Positions 12,147-23,098 of a DNA stretch of 64,000 nt are shown piece by piece; within the stretch, counting starts at the first letter, position 1; every line of letters begins with the position of its first letter. This DNA comes from Anthoceros angustus (lineage: Eukaryota > Streptophyta > Anthocerotopsida > Anthocerotales > Anthocerotaceae): NCBI GenBank assembly GCA_010909165.1, contig MU008169.1:248001-312000 (forward strand), read 5' to 3'. A model generated the notes under the pieces. It made no database searches. It was not told the DNA's origin and worked only from the letters and a program-made list of their open reading frames with translations. The translations under genes were made by a program, and so were the position numbers.

Positions 12147-13267
12147 ATGGAAGTGCGGCCCGGGGGCGATTCTGCGGAGTTCCTCGACGTGTGAGGGAGG
12201 CAAAGTATGGACGAACCCACGAGATGCGTGAGATTGCCGGATAACGCGGGAAAGGATCGCGTTGTCAATGATATAGAGTTGGAGAAGGATCCCGATCTCG
12301 TGGCCTTCCAAGGAGGAGGATAGTGGAATGGGTCAATCCTTCACGGACGGGGCGCTAGATGTGAGGCGGAAGGCATTCGAGAGCAGGGGAGCCACAAGCA
12401 TGTGGTGGAGAAAACGCGCACAAATGTGCAGGAAGGAAGGACGAATGGGAGAAGAAGGCGTGGCGGAACCCGACATGGAGAGGGACGCCACGAGGTGAAC
12501 GATCAACCATGGGAGGACAGGACATCAAGGTGTGGTAGGCCATGGAGCACCAAATGACAGAACAAAAAACAGGGTGCGACCGAGAGAAGGAAACGCTTAC
12601 ACTGGGGCAACGATGCAGGCGGCAGCCAGGGGCAAGGCGACTGACATCGCCGACTATGGCGAGGGCGATGAGGTGGTGGTCCCAGCGACACCACGAACGG
12701 CCGTGGTTGTGGCAACATAGCGGGTCATGATCGAGAGGGGGGCATGGTGTGCCTCAAACGGGGCAACGAAGAACATGGTAGGGAGAGGGGCGCACCGAAG
12801 TGAGTTGTACATGGGGCCGTACACATCCGTGGAATGGCGATGCGTGGACATCAAGGGTAGTGGCGCAAGGATGGGCGGATGGACAATGGAGGGGAGGGGA
12901 CCGTGGGTGACGACATGTGCGCAATGGTGCCAAAAACGCTGCCGGGGCGCAGGAATGGAGGCGCGAGACAGAAATGAGACATCTGTCACGGGGGATCCAG
13001 CAGCCTCCAATGGACAGACTGACGGCGTCACGACATGGTGACGATGAGGAAGAGCACAGGAGGTGGCGGAAGAGGATGGAGATGTGAACGCGCCCGTGCC
13101 GAACTTTGTACCCGACACATACCTGGCCGAGTCAGATGCCGAGAGCATGGACCTGCACAGCGGGGCTCCAGAAAAGGTGACGCAACCTATAGAGGATGGA
13201 GGAGGCCGGAAGAGGAAAGGAAGGGAATGCCCGGCAAGGCGATGGGGAAGGAAGAGTTACACGAGTG
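12147..13267. other. purine-rich CACTA-1 interior, no recognised gene
   Basis: The + strand is rich in G and A, with several short overlapping ORFs (12727-13041 +, 12654-13148 - as its complement). No motif of a known family was seen. It probably continues the second-gene region of CACTA-1. Confidence 0.3.
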
Positions 13268-14158
13268 TCCAAGGAACGTGACAAGCACGCAATCGGAAGT
13301 GGGCGGAAACAAAACAAAGAGAAGGCCGAGAAGGTAAGCCCGCAAATTGCAACCGCACTCGCCACCGCTTGTGCTTACAGTGCCAAGGGCCATGGAATGG
13401 CATGTGGTCATATGTTCTGCAAATCCTGTGAAATGTGGTGGAATCGCGAGCCGCAAAGACGGAAGGAAAACCAGCACCGCTTGAGGAAGGAAGGGCAAAA
13501 TCAGAACTGGTGGGAGGTGCAGCCCATTCGCATACGACGAGGAGTAGGCCTTCACCAAACGAGAACGGGCGGGCAGAGAATGCCAACCACAACCCCAATT
13601 CACCCTCCGCGAGGAGGGAGCACGAGGTCGCGGATGGAGATTGCGTTCATTCCTCGCCGACGAGTGAGCACGGACGGATGCTAGATTCATTCATCCGCTA
13701 CCGAGGGCGTGGCCCAAGGAACGGTGACAAGCACGCAATCGGAGGCGGAAGTGGGCGGAAAACAAAACAAAGAGAAGGCCGAGAAGGTAAGCTCGCAAAT
13801 TGCAACCGCACTCGCCACCGTTACAGCCAAGGGCCATGGAATGGCATGTGGTCATATGTTCTGCAAATTGTGAAATGTGGAATCGCTGAGTCGCAGACGG
13901 AAGGAAAACCAGTTGAGGAAGGGGAAGGGCAAAATCGGTAACTGTGGGAGGTGCAGCCCAGCGGCATACGACGAGGAGTAGGCCTTCACCGAAACGAGAA
14001 CGGGCGGGCAACAGAGAATGCCAACCACAACCCCAATTCACCCTCCGCGAGGAGGGAGCACAGGTCGCGGATGGAGATTGCGGTTCATTCCTCGCGCGAC
14101 GAGTGAGCACGGACACGGATGCGGATGCCGGTAGATTCATCCCGCCGCTACCGAGGGA
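13268..14158 (+). repeat. tandem duplication of about 446 bp with RING-like half motif
   Basis: 13268-13712 is repeated at 13713-14158. Each unit contains a possible mini-intron (GTAAGC...TTACAG at about 13334-13380). It is followed by a frame giving ACGHMFCKSC at about 13397-13433 in copy 1. That spacing (C.H..C..C) is the second half of a RING finger, but the upstream CxxC pair is not evident. In copy 2 the motif is interrupted by a stop. It may be a captured gene fragment or chance. Confidence 0.45.
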
Positions 14159-14584
14159 GGACGCCAATTTTGGATGTGGATGCGGCAAAGAACCGCATGT
14201 TATCTCAGAGGGTGCGAAACTCGCTTCGTTGTTCTTGTGGACTAAGGGTTTCCAAAACAAGTACCCTATACGGGACGCCCACAAGGGCACGAAATACGAG
14301 TGACGTGAAAGGCACTGCGAATAGGTGGAAACAACGCCACAGAAATTTGCGCCGACCAGACAAAACGGAGTGCACAACACGGATACCACTTGTACGCAGC
14401 TTAATTTTGAAAGGCATCGATATAAATTTGAGTAATGACATCGGGCAATACGACTGGAAGCCAAGGCATATTATATACTTATAGTCCGTACACGATAACA
14501 ATAAAGGCAGGGAAAACAAAGGAATGAAAGCAATAATGGCAAACCCACATGGGAAGGAGGTTCGGTACCAAGCCTCGCAAAATC

Positions 14585-14832
14585 AGAATAAAGAGGGTGT
14601 AACACTTTGGTTGTTGCAAATATGTTGAAATTTTGAAAGGGCCAAATACCGCCTCACTACAATGCAACAAAATTGCAACAAGATCAGAACGCGATTGTAA
14701 CAAGATGGAGGGTTGGTTACCAAGCCCGACCGTAACAAGGGGCCAAATAAGTGTAACAAGACCCCAAGATTTCAACATAATTGCAACATGGGGGGGTTCA
14801 AATCTTAACAAAAAGTGTAACATAGGGGGCCA
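14585..14832. repeat. right subterminal repeat array of CACTA-1
   Basis: There are about a dozen short motifs of the form TGTAACA, TGCAACA and GTAACAAG, spaced 10-30 bp apart just inside the right terminus. They are the counterpart of those at 2640-2715. Confidence 0.7.
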
Positions 14833-14847
14833 TTTCTAGTAGGGAAA

Positions 14848-15610
14848 GGTCCATCCTCTTCCAAGCTAGCCCTTGCTGTCACAAACCTGTGATGCATTTT
14901 GGGCAACCCCTTTCCCTCCATCACCTGCACCATCCATGTCCCCTTCCGTGCCCACTTGCATACGATGTCCTCGGGAATGCCCGTGACATACACCTTCTCT
15001 CGGCCTTCGACCGCCCCAAGTCGACTCCATACGGATTTGGCAACCTCTTCCTCGCCATCGTCATGGGGAGCGTCCACCGACAAGTAGTCTTCGCCGAGGC
15101 TGCTCACACCACCGCAATGCCCCCGCCACGCCGCAATCCCTCTTGGTACTGATGGTGGTTTGCTGGCCAAAACAAGCCGCTCCATGCGCCGTGGCCTGAT
15201 GGGTCGACAACTCGCATGTCGACGCCCGCCTCGTGTCTCCTCCATTTTTGGCAACACCGCAATAGCTCAGCGATTGGCAATCGTCCTGAATCAAGTTGCC
15301 TACAATGTAGAGAAGGAAGCCTGTGACGCACCCTTTTCTTGTTAGTGCACGCCCGGCTGTAATATGAGAATGTGACAAAGGCTAGTGAGAGACGTTGGAC
15401 CGCTGGTAACGTTAGCATGTCGCATCCGCTTACTCGACGCCGACGAATACCCACCACCGCCTCAATTGGTGACCTTCGGCCTAGCAAGAGGTTAGTTGTG
15501 CCGTGACATGCACCGTGTTCCGCGATATCCACCGGTTTTCGCCGACCCTTCTTGCCCCAAAGGAAAGAAGTGGTGTCCAACGCAGCTGTGGTATGTGTCC
15601 GGGCGATCAA
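14848..15610 (-). pseudogene. minus-strand ORF of the host CACTA, interrupted by CACTA-1
   Basis: The frame 14805-15257 (-) encodes about 136 host residues before it runs into CACTA-1 sequence. It includes KVYVTGIPEDIVCKWARKG and MHHRFVTARASLEEDGPF. Removing CACTA-1 and one AAA copy joins GGACCTTT to TGCCGGTGCG at 2625 and keeps a frame open for about 20 more codons. Upstream frames continue to 15610. I do not recognise the protein. It is likely the second gene of an older element or an unrelated gene. Confidence 0.4.
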
Positions 15611-17026
15611 GCATCAACAATGACGCAGCTGCAGTGCAATCTCGCCATCAATCCATTTAGAATCCTGAGCCTGACGCTACCTATTTCCCAAGGTTCGTGC
15701 ATTGATGTTGTGTATGGATGGCTGCGGGTCTTGGTGAAGTCTCGAGTGGGTCAACCTTCGCTCGCCAATTGCACCGTGTCATTTGCAATTGGGCATGCGC
15801 AGGCGCTTGGGTTGTTCCATCCGCTTGGGTTGTTCCATCCATTCGCCATTTTCCGCTTGCGCGATTGGGGGCATGATGGTTGCGTGGAGCGAGAAGTGGC
15901 GGTTACCGATCGGGCGCCCAATCGACGGCGAGACGGGTTTCACACGCACTTTCCCGCCATTATGGTTCAAGAGGAGATCCGGATTTGACAACGACATGAT
16001 GTGTCCTCGCCTGCGGTGAAGGCAAAGATCGTGACTATTCCACCACGCCTCGTGGTTCACCGCCAGAAACTATTCGAGGATGGTTCTGATGTGGGTGGAT
16101 GCGTAAATGTCCTCGCTGAAATGTTCGCCCATAATTGGCTTGTTTGAACAATACATGGAAACCGACAAGCCTTCATTTGTCCGCATCGATGTTCTTCGTG
16201 CATGCGTTGAACATGATGCAAGGTTAGCGCGCCGCGTGGTTACTATTGGGCCGCCAGATGCCGGCATTTGACCCGCTAACGCTGCAATGTTGGGCAGCAC
16301 GGAATGTGGAGGGAACGGCCCAACCAAGGCAGATAGTGACATCGGACGCACCGCCGCCATCGACGCCGTGACGCGCCTCCCGAGAGATGAACCAAGAAAC
16401 GGAGCCCGAGATACCTATGTCGCTTCATCTAATGAAGAGTCATCGAGTCGAGGACTAAATGGATGCATGTAATCCCATTGATGATACCGACTTGATGCCG
16501 ACTTGATGACCTCATGGCACCGCAGTGTTCCGGATGTGCCCGGACAGAAAGAGAGTCCGCCACGGCAGAGCCGCTTTTGTTCACCGTGGAAGAAGCATGT
16601 CTTTCCAAAGAGACCATTGATCGCCACCTTGCTTCTCGCTTCGATCCAAACAATGCATGGTATTTTATGTGGCTATGTCCGATATTTTCCGTGTGATTTC
16701 GTGCATTTGTTGCTCAAGGGAATTCACCGTCAAGTCCATGTCAAGCCAAAAACTTTGTTTTCCTTTGGGCCGCGGCTCGAGAAGATTCATGCTCACGACC
16801 GCCTCGCCTTCGGCCCATATCGGAGATGATCACGACAAAATGTGATGCGCAGTACGTGGAGGGGACCGGTTGCCAAATGGGTCGAGGCGAATCTACCGAA
16901 AGGTCATGTGGCATTTCCCTTTGAAGGATAGGCTCAACCGGATTTTTAGAGCACCGACACTGCCAGATTGACGACATCCTACACGGAACTCCGGAGTTGT
17001 GATGGCTCCATGGGCATAATGGCAGA
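15611..17026 (+). pseudogene. host CACTA TNP2 transposase, 5' portion
   Basis: Scattered frames end in a segment reading KGHVAFPFEG and then DGSMGIMAD at about 16900-17026. The first matches the KVLWHFPLKAR region of the CACTA-1 TNP2. The frame breaks at 17026 where CACTA-2 begins. It resumes exactly at 25988 with TPLEALDGLDG once one AGA target copy is removed. The gene is degraded by frameshifts upstream. The assignment rests on this join and on the downstream TNP2 text. Confidence 0.6.
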
Positions 17027-17039
17027 CACTACTAGGAAA

Positions 17040-18270
17040 CTCAGTACTTTACTACCCCTTCAAATCTAGAGAGAGGGGATTTTTAGATGACTGTTCGTTT
17101 TACAACGGAGCTTTTCAACCCATGTATTATTTTCGTATAGATTTTAACACTTTACAACATGGGTTTAGGGTTTTAACAACGGCCGTATTTTTTATGGGCT
17201 TTTGATGACGTGGCTCTCTTTACGTGCATTTACAACATGGGTTTGCAAGATTACTATGCACTACTATTTTCAACTTGTGTTTTTAGGTGGTTTACAACGC
17301 CCTAAACTACATTTACAATACGGTGTTTGTTTACAACGATGGCCTTTATTTTACTACAATACTTTTACAACAGAATACGCCTTTTACAACGGAGCATCTT
17401 TTACAATGGTTCTACTATTTTACATGCTCTTTTACAATAGGAATACGCTTTTACTTTTACAACAATGTTTGCTATTTTACAACGGTTCTTTACAATGGAA
17501 TACGCCTTTTACAACGAGTGTCTTTTACAACAATGTTGCTATTTTAACGGTTCTTTACAATACTTTTACAACATGGAATACGCCTTTTACAACGGAGCAT
17601 CTTTTACAAAGGTCTACTATTTTACATCGGTTCTTTTACAATAGGAATACGCCTTTTACAACGGGCCTTTTTACAACAATGTTTGCTATTTTACAACGGT
17701 TCTTTACAACAGTGGAATACGCCTTTTACAACGGAGTGTCTTTTACAACAATGTCTGCTATTTTACAACGGTTCTTTTACAACAGGAATACGCCTTTTAC
17801 AACGGAGCGCTTTTACAACAATGTTTGCTATTTTACAACGGTTCTTTACAACAGGAATATGCCTTTTACAATGGAGCGCCTTTTACAACAATGTCTGCTA
17901 TTTTACAACGCTTTTTACAACAGTGGAATACGCCTTACAAATTTTACAACAATGCCCGGTATTTTACATTACTTTTACAACGCCTAAACTACATCTACAA
18001 CACGGGCTTTGTTTACAACGATGGCCTTTGTTTTATTACAACACTTTTACATTAGGGACTACGCCTTTTACAACGGAGCATCTTTTACAACAATGTCCGT
18101 GTTTTACAATGGTTCTTCTACAATGTAGATTACTTTCTACAATGGGGTGCCTTTTACAACAATGCCCGTTGGTTTACATCGCTCTTTTACAACCAATACC
18201 CTTTTACAACTAGACGCCTATTACAACAATGGGTGGAATTTTATAACAAGGTGATTTACAACACACAAAT
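17040..18270. repeat. TTTTACAAC left subterminal array with 70-bp higher-order unit
   Basis: The octamer TTTACAAC or a close variant recurs dozens of times. Between about 17440 and 17935 it is organised into higher-order units of about 70 bp that begin GGAATACGCC and alternate CAACGGAG, CAACAATG and CAACGGTTC segments. Unit starts lie near 17497, 17575, 17643, 17713, 17785, 17853 and 17924. Long ORFs through it (17202-17987) are translation of repeats, not a gene. Confidence 0.9.
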
Positions 18271-18282
18271 CCATATTAACAA

Positions 18283-18430
18283 TATAATTTAGGTTTTTCT
18301 TAATATTTTAAACTATCCGTTGTTACTTCCATCGTAAATGCTTATTGTTTTAGAACATAATTTAGGGTTTTTCATAACATCTTAAACTATCCGTTGTTTC
18401 TTTCGACGTAAATGCTTGTTGTTTTAACAT
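18283..18430. repeat. two direct repeats of about 72 bp
   Basis: AATTTAGG(G)TTTTTC...TAAACTATCCGTTGTT...GTAAATGCTT occurs twice in a row just inside the TTTACAAC array. Confidence 0.75.
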
Positions 18431-20100
18431 GCCACATCCATTTGCCAACTATGGCCATTATATTACTTTATTATTTTGAATGACTGTTCTAATTTGTGTT
18501 GTAAAATAGAGATGATGTTAAATTAGCCACCTTTTTCACAGCAAGTGTGAGCGAAACACTTATATGATGGTAACTTGAATTGTAATTGATGCTGTAAAAA
18601 CGTGAAACATACTTCTCTATTGCAATGCACATTCTATGAACAACATGCATTGTTTATGAATTGAGTATGCTTTTCCTTTCAAACAACTTGGAATACAAGA
18701 TAACAAACTCAAGGAGAATTTCAAGTGTTACATGGATGACAATCAAAAGGTGGAACGTAACGCATGTACCTATGCATCATTAATATTATCAACTTCAAAA
18801 CGACACGCTCTCCACGTGCACTAGTCCCAACAACCACCTTATTGTCATAGAGTCTAACTAATTTTGGTGACACAAGGGTAAAGGGTTCATCTTGGACTCT
18901 TGAAGAAGGATAAACAATTGGGATACAATGCATTCCAGATGTCCTTCTTCAATCCCTTTGTATCGTGATCTTCATAAACAGTGTTTGAACCACTTTACTT
19001 TCAAGAAATTTTACATGTTATAGCCCAAAGTCAACCTTTATAATTTTTGCACTTTCCCAACATATGGCATATCAATAACATTTCCAAGCTCACCGCACTA
19101 CCAAGGAAATTTTGTTGTATTATAGAATCACACGAAGTTTACCTCATCACATGATTCTCTTATGGTTCCCATAAGCCCACATCATTGAATATGATTTCGA
19201 TCCGGTATAGGACCATTCACTACTCTATATATATATCTAGCCCATATTCATTCAAAACATTGCTCGATCGAATGGCACTCGAACTTCATTTAGTAGCCAA
19301 TCCACAAAAGATGGTGATGTGTCTACCAATGGTTTCACAAACCAAGAATATGCTTTATAACCTTCAAGGTCGCGGATCGCATGAAGTAACGGATTTGCAG
19401 GCTCGTGTTAAAGAAGGTTGTTGAGGACAAATTGCCAAGGTATGCCATAGCCTGCTTCAAGGACGTGTGCTGAAGCTCACTTTTCATTTTCCGGCAAATA
19501 GGCTTGCCTGTAGATGGAGTTAGGCGTGGGTTTAGACCGCCGTAGGCCTGTTGCTAGTGGAGTTGCATTTTATAAGAGATAGGAACTTTTCCGGACTGCC
19601 AAGAAACGGACGACCACTGTGGTTTTTCTTTTAAGAGACTTTTCGCTCCTAACAATCGTGAATATGACCGCCGCCTTCATCATCATGACTTCCACCGTAG
19701 GCACGCTAGTTTGACGAGATTTGTATTTGGTTTGTGAACATCAAATTTTCTAGTGGATGGATGATTATAACGACCAAGGAACTGTCAATCAATCGCAGTC
19801 ACACTCGGCCAAGTCGGTTTTGAGGAGCAATTTCGATCAAATTCCTATGTCAATGTTTAATATGAATGACGAAAATGCCTCATCGCAGCCCTTCTTCCTC
19901 TATCTAGTTAAACTCGCAGCTCCGTTCCAAGGCTCGAATCACAAACAGAGTCGTACATCTTCCCACCACCTGCCCGGCCAGATGCTTGTTCTTTAGCATA
20001 GCTACACTAAGCACGTCAATTCAGTCAGACGACAGTGGTCCTCCACAAATTCAGGAACATATTCGGAAAATGAAAGATATATTCACCTTGAGAGCATCAC
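18431..20100. other. AT-rich interior of CACTA-2, no recognised gene
   Basis: Only short ORFs occur (for example 19185-19424 + and 19757-19996 +), with no recognisable domain. Base composition is lower in GC than the 21.8-22.5 kb block that follows. Confidence 0.4.
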
Positions 20101-21430
20101 ATTTAAATCGGCCCAGTTTGTGTTAAGAGCTCGTCCCATCCCTTCCAAGACGAGCCAAACCAGAAGTTCCTTCTGTGAATCTGTCGATCACAAGATATAA
20201 CGATGAGCTTCAAGACGGAAGGAAGGAAGTACCAGATCTGCATCCCGAGAGCAGCAAGTTCGATGACTTGACGAAGATCGATGGTGGACTTCCACATCCA
20301 TTTTCAGCTATCATCAGCTTGGGGTCTCATATGTGGAAGAAGAAACTGCTCTCTGGCTCCATTGCATCAATCAGAATCTCCTGCCTTGGCTGCAAGGATG
20401 TCACTATGCTGAAAACACAGAGTGGAGGAGGTTTAAGTCAATGTTTCTACCGCAAGTCTACCTTCTGGATAAATGATAAAATTCTCACCTTTGCTGCAGC
20501 AGCCACAACACCTGGGAGCCTCGATGACATCATTTATGGCGGAAGGGAGTTCGCAACAAGCACAACCTGGGAAAAGATTCCAAAGTTAAGAACCAATTGG
20601 CTTTGGTGAAGCAGATCACGCAAAGCCTCAAGGAGCGCACCTCTGTCCCTCGCCTCAAAAGCTCGCGGCAATGGAATCATGCCCAGTACCACATCGCTCC
20701 TGAGTTGTCAACAAACAGCAGTGCTCGCTTGTGGTGGGCGGTGTTCCATCAAGATCGCCAAGCAACCTCTTTCCAGTGTGTCAAAGTCATCCACCGCTTA
20801 GGCCACGATGACTACTTCTGCACGCATAACTGTAAGTCTACACAACTTTAAGATTGTAATAGTCACTGCCATGGACGCTGCATCTTATTCCGCTCATTGA
20901 TAGATTTCAAGAATTGTGCCCTTCTGATACATACACATGCACGTGCACCCCAGTCAAATATGTTTGCAGCAAGAACGCCTTCTATGATAGCCAACCATCT
21001 TGTCCTCTGCCATAACAGTGTTCCTTAGTGTCCAACAAAATATAAATACTACAATAATTAGCAAAGAAAGACAAGCACAGACAAGATAAGCACGGACAAC
21101 AGAAAGTACCGGCTCCATGCTGTCGAGCCCGATAGCAGATCAGGTAACACTGCCAAAGCTGCTTCGTTCCTAACACGACCAACAATACAAGATCACACTC
21201 AACTGTTCATCAAGTAATGTTTTGACAAGGTTCACGAGGAAATGGATCACCGCTTGATTGATCTATAAGCATCCATGAAGTGGAACTCGCAGACATTCTT
21301 CTCTCATTTCCAACAAGGGCTGCCAAGTTTGCCATACGCAGCAGGCTCCTCACATAGTCTAGCAAACGAGTGGAGTGAGCAGCTAAACCAAAGGAAAATC
21401 AAGTTCATAAGCTATGAATGATCAACACAA
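20101..21430 (+). other. possible captured gene fragments, unidentified
   Basis: Two + frames (20175-20609 and 20597-20851) have varied, non-repetitive amino-acid composition, unlike the surrounding repeats. Polypyrimidine-AG sites such as TTTGCTGCAG near 20500 suggest exons. I do not recognise the products. CACTA elements often carry host gene fragments, so capture is plausible but unproven. Confidence 0.3.
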
Positions 21431-21465
21431 TTGCCATTTTTCCTAGAGGACGAGAGAAGACTGCC

Positions 21466-21726
21466 TTACAAGGTGAGCCCTGAAGGCTTGAGCAAATGCA
21501 TCACCCTCCTCTTGGCATCCTCGACTCCTTCACTAGCAACAGCCTGAACGTTTTGGGCAAAGGGTTTAGAACAACTAAACCAAACAAGAACAATAGTGAG
21601 ATAGGACTTGATCACCAGAGCTGGAAAACTCGAGGCACTCACTGCCTCTACAAGATCAGGCAAGTGTTCAAAGAACGCGAGCCAATATCTGCAAAAACAA
21701 TGAAAAGACTGAGCACCGTGTTTCAA
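21466..21726 (-). other. unidentified minus-strand exon pair, possible captured gene 3' end
   Basis: The frame ends GVEDAKRRVMHLLKPSGLTL and then a stop. A possible intron (GTGATCAAG...AACGTTCAG) separates it from a segment reading FFEHLPDLVEAVSASSFPAL. The frame with amphipathic helices looks coding. The family is not recognised. Confidence 0.3.
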
Positions 21727-21799
21727 AGTGCATTATGAGGAAAGCACGCTTCGAAAGAGGGCTATTAGAATCACAACTTACTCCGCTCACCTCAATTAA

Positions 21800-22363
21800 G
21801 ATCCATCGTTGGGCCTCGCCCGCCCGCCCGCCCTAGATGCCGAGCCTTCGGGTCGCGGAGCCCGCCAAGACCGGCCACCATGACTTCCAAGTTCGGTCTC
21901 CCAACTGATTCAGCGATGCCACCGACGCTGCGGCAGATCTCCTCACGCAACGGAGGTGGGCATTCCCCGCCCGCCTCCTAGATGCCGAGCATTTCCGGTG
22001 GTGGGAAATTTGAAGGATTCTCGGCGCGGGTACGCCAACAAGCGGTGGTGCCGGCGTATCACATGGAGCAGGGCCCATCGCCGTGCCCTCGTCCGCGGTC
22101 TCCGCAAGATACGGCCGATACGGCGATCCGGCCTTCTTCCGACACGCCGATTAGGTCCGCGGCGCGGCAACGGCTATGGGCTCAAGTCGGGGAAGGTGGG
22201 GCTAAGAGCGGGAAGCTTGGGTGGCGGCCACGGTCCGGCGCTTTGTAGGTGCGGGCTAAGAGCGAAGCTTGGGTGGCGGCCACGGTCCGACGCTTAGTGT
22301 TTGCGCAGCGCCTGTGCTCCTCCTGCATCAAGACTGGAGTAGCGCACATTCTTCCTCCGATGC
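21800..22363. other. GC-rich block with local duplication
   Basis: GC content rises sharply. AAGCTTGGGTGGCGGCCACGG occurs twice (about 22214 and 22263) with flanking similarity, and CGCCCGCC motifs are frequent. It has open frames in several registers but no recognisable protein. Its composition differs from the rest of CACTA-2, consistent with a foreign insert or captured exon. Confidence 0.35.
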
Positions 22364-23098
22364 TTGTGGCAAAAAGCTAGAGTTCCATGCGGAGTCGGAC
22401 CCGGGACCGACGTGCATTGGCGGCCCTCCGGGCCGCCGGCGCGACGTTGGGGAGTACGACCGCCGCTGACTAGTGTGAACTTGCATCCGCCGGAAAGCTG
22501 CCGGGTGAGAAGCCATCGACCGAAAGAGACGTGGAGGAGAGTCAAGCAATCTAGAGCCCAATCTAGAGCCCAGACATCTACAACAGACAACTTGGTTGAA
22601 GAAGAGCAGAGGCTGTCAGATGGGGAGTCAAATAGTCCACCAACAACAACTCGTAGCAAAGCTACCCGAGGACGAGGGAGGCGCGGGATGAGCGTTTCAA
22701 GCGTGTGCGTAAAGGTTGTGGAAGATGATGCTGTGAGAGGGGGCACCGGGAGGGGAACAGCACTCTGGAAGGGCAGAGGGAGGGGCTGGGGCAAAGTAAA
22801 TGGAGTGGCAAAGGCTAAGGCAACACAGAATATCAAGGCTAAGGCCGACTCCAGGATGACATGCATTGAAAGTGAAACGGAGAGTGAAGATACCCAACTC
22901 TGGAAACGACAGCATAGAAGAGACGGACTGGAGAGAGCGGTGACGCATGGGGATGATAGAGGAGCAGTTGCAGCAGACGGCAAGGACAAGGTTATGAGTG
23001 TCCCCGTGGAACAAGCGAGGGAGGTATGGGAGGTGCTTACAACCTCCCGAGGTTTCATGGAGGCGCGAGGAGGGGGCAAACTATTCAGGAGGAGCTAG
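22364..23098 (+). CDS. hypothetical basic Gly/Arg-rich protein inside CACTA-2
   Basis: A 244-codon open frame is one of the longest in the window. The product is hydrophilic and highly charged, with RGRGRRG- and GRGRGWGK-like stretches and acidic Ser/Glu runs (SESETESEDT type). It would suit a nucleic-acid-binding protein. No domain is recognised. It may be an exon of the element's second gene, whose conserved C-terminal part is at 24285-24730. The start is arbitrary, because the true exon may begin elsewhere. Confidence 0.35.
   Translation: MWQKARVPCGVGPGTDVHWRPSGPPARRWGVRPPLTSVNLHPPESCRVRSHRPKETWRRVKQSRAQSRAQTSTTDNLVEEEQRLSDGESNSPPTTTRSKATRGRGRRGMSVSSVCVKVVEDDAVRGGTGRGTALWKGRGRGWGKVNGVAKAKATQNIKAKADSRMTCIESETESEDTQLWKRQHRRDGLERAVTHGDDRGAVAADGKDKVMSVPVEQAREVWEVLTTSRGFMEARGGGKLFRRS

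Larger units (their letters stand above)
2626..14844 (+). mobile_element. CACTA-1: En/Spm-type DNA transposon, 12.2 kb
   Basis: The left end reads CCTTACTAGAAATGGCCCC and the inverted right end reads CCCTACTAGAAATGGCCCC. They are flanked by AAA at 2623-2625 and AAA at 14845-14847, a 3-bp target duplication as expected for CACTA elements. Both ends carry short TGTAACA/TTGCAAC-type subterminal motifs. The interior has a TNP2 transposase relic (about 6.0-8.3 kb), a DUF4216-like relic and a duplicated second gene. The terminal five bases are degenerate compared with CACTA. The element interrupts a minus-strand ORF of the surrounding host element. Confidence 0.8.

Noticed and set aside
17440-17940. 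CRISPR-like regular repeats
   Set aside because: Spacers are themselves repeats, there are no cas genes, the DNA is eukaryotic, and the pattern is explained by CACTA subterminal motifs.
17202-17987. 261-codon ORF through the TTTTACAAC array
   Set aside because: It consists of translated repeats rich in F, Y, T and N, with equal ORFs in other frames. It is a subterminal array, not a gene.
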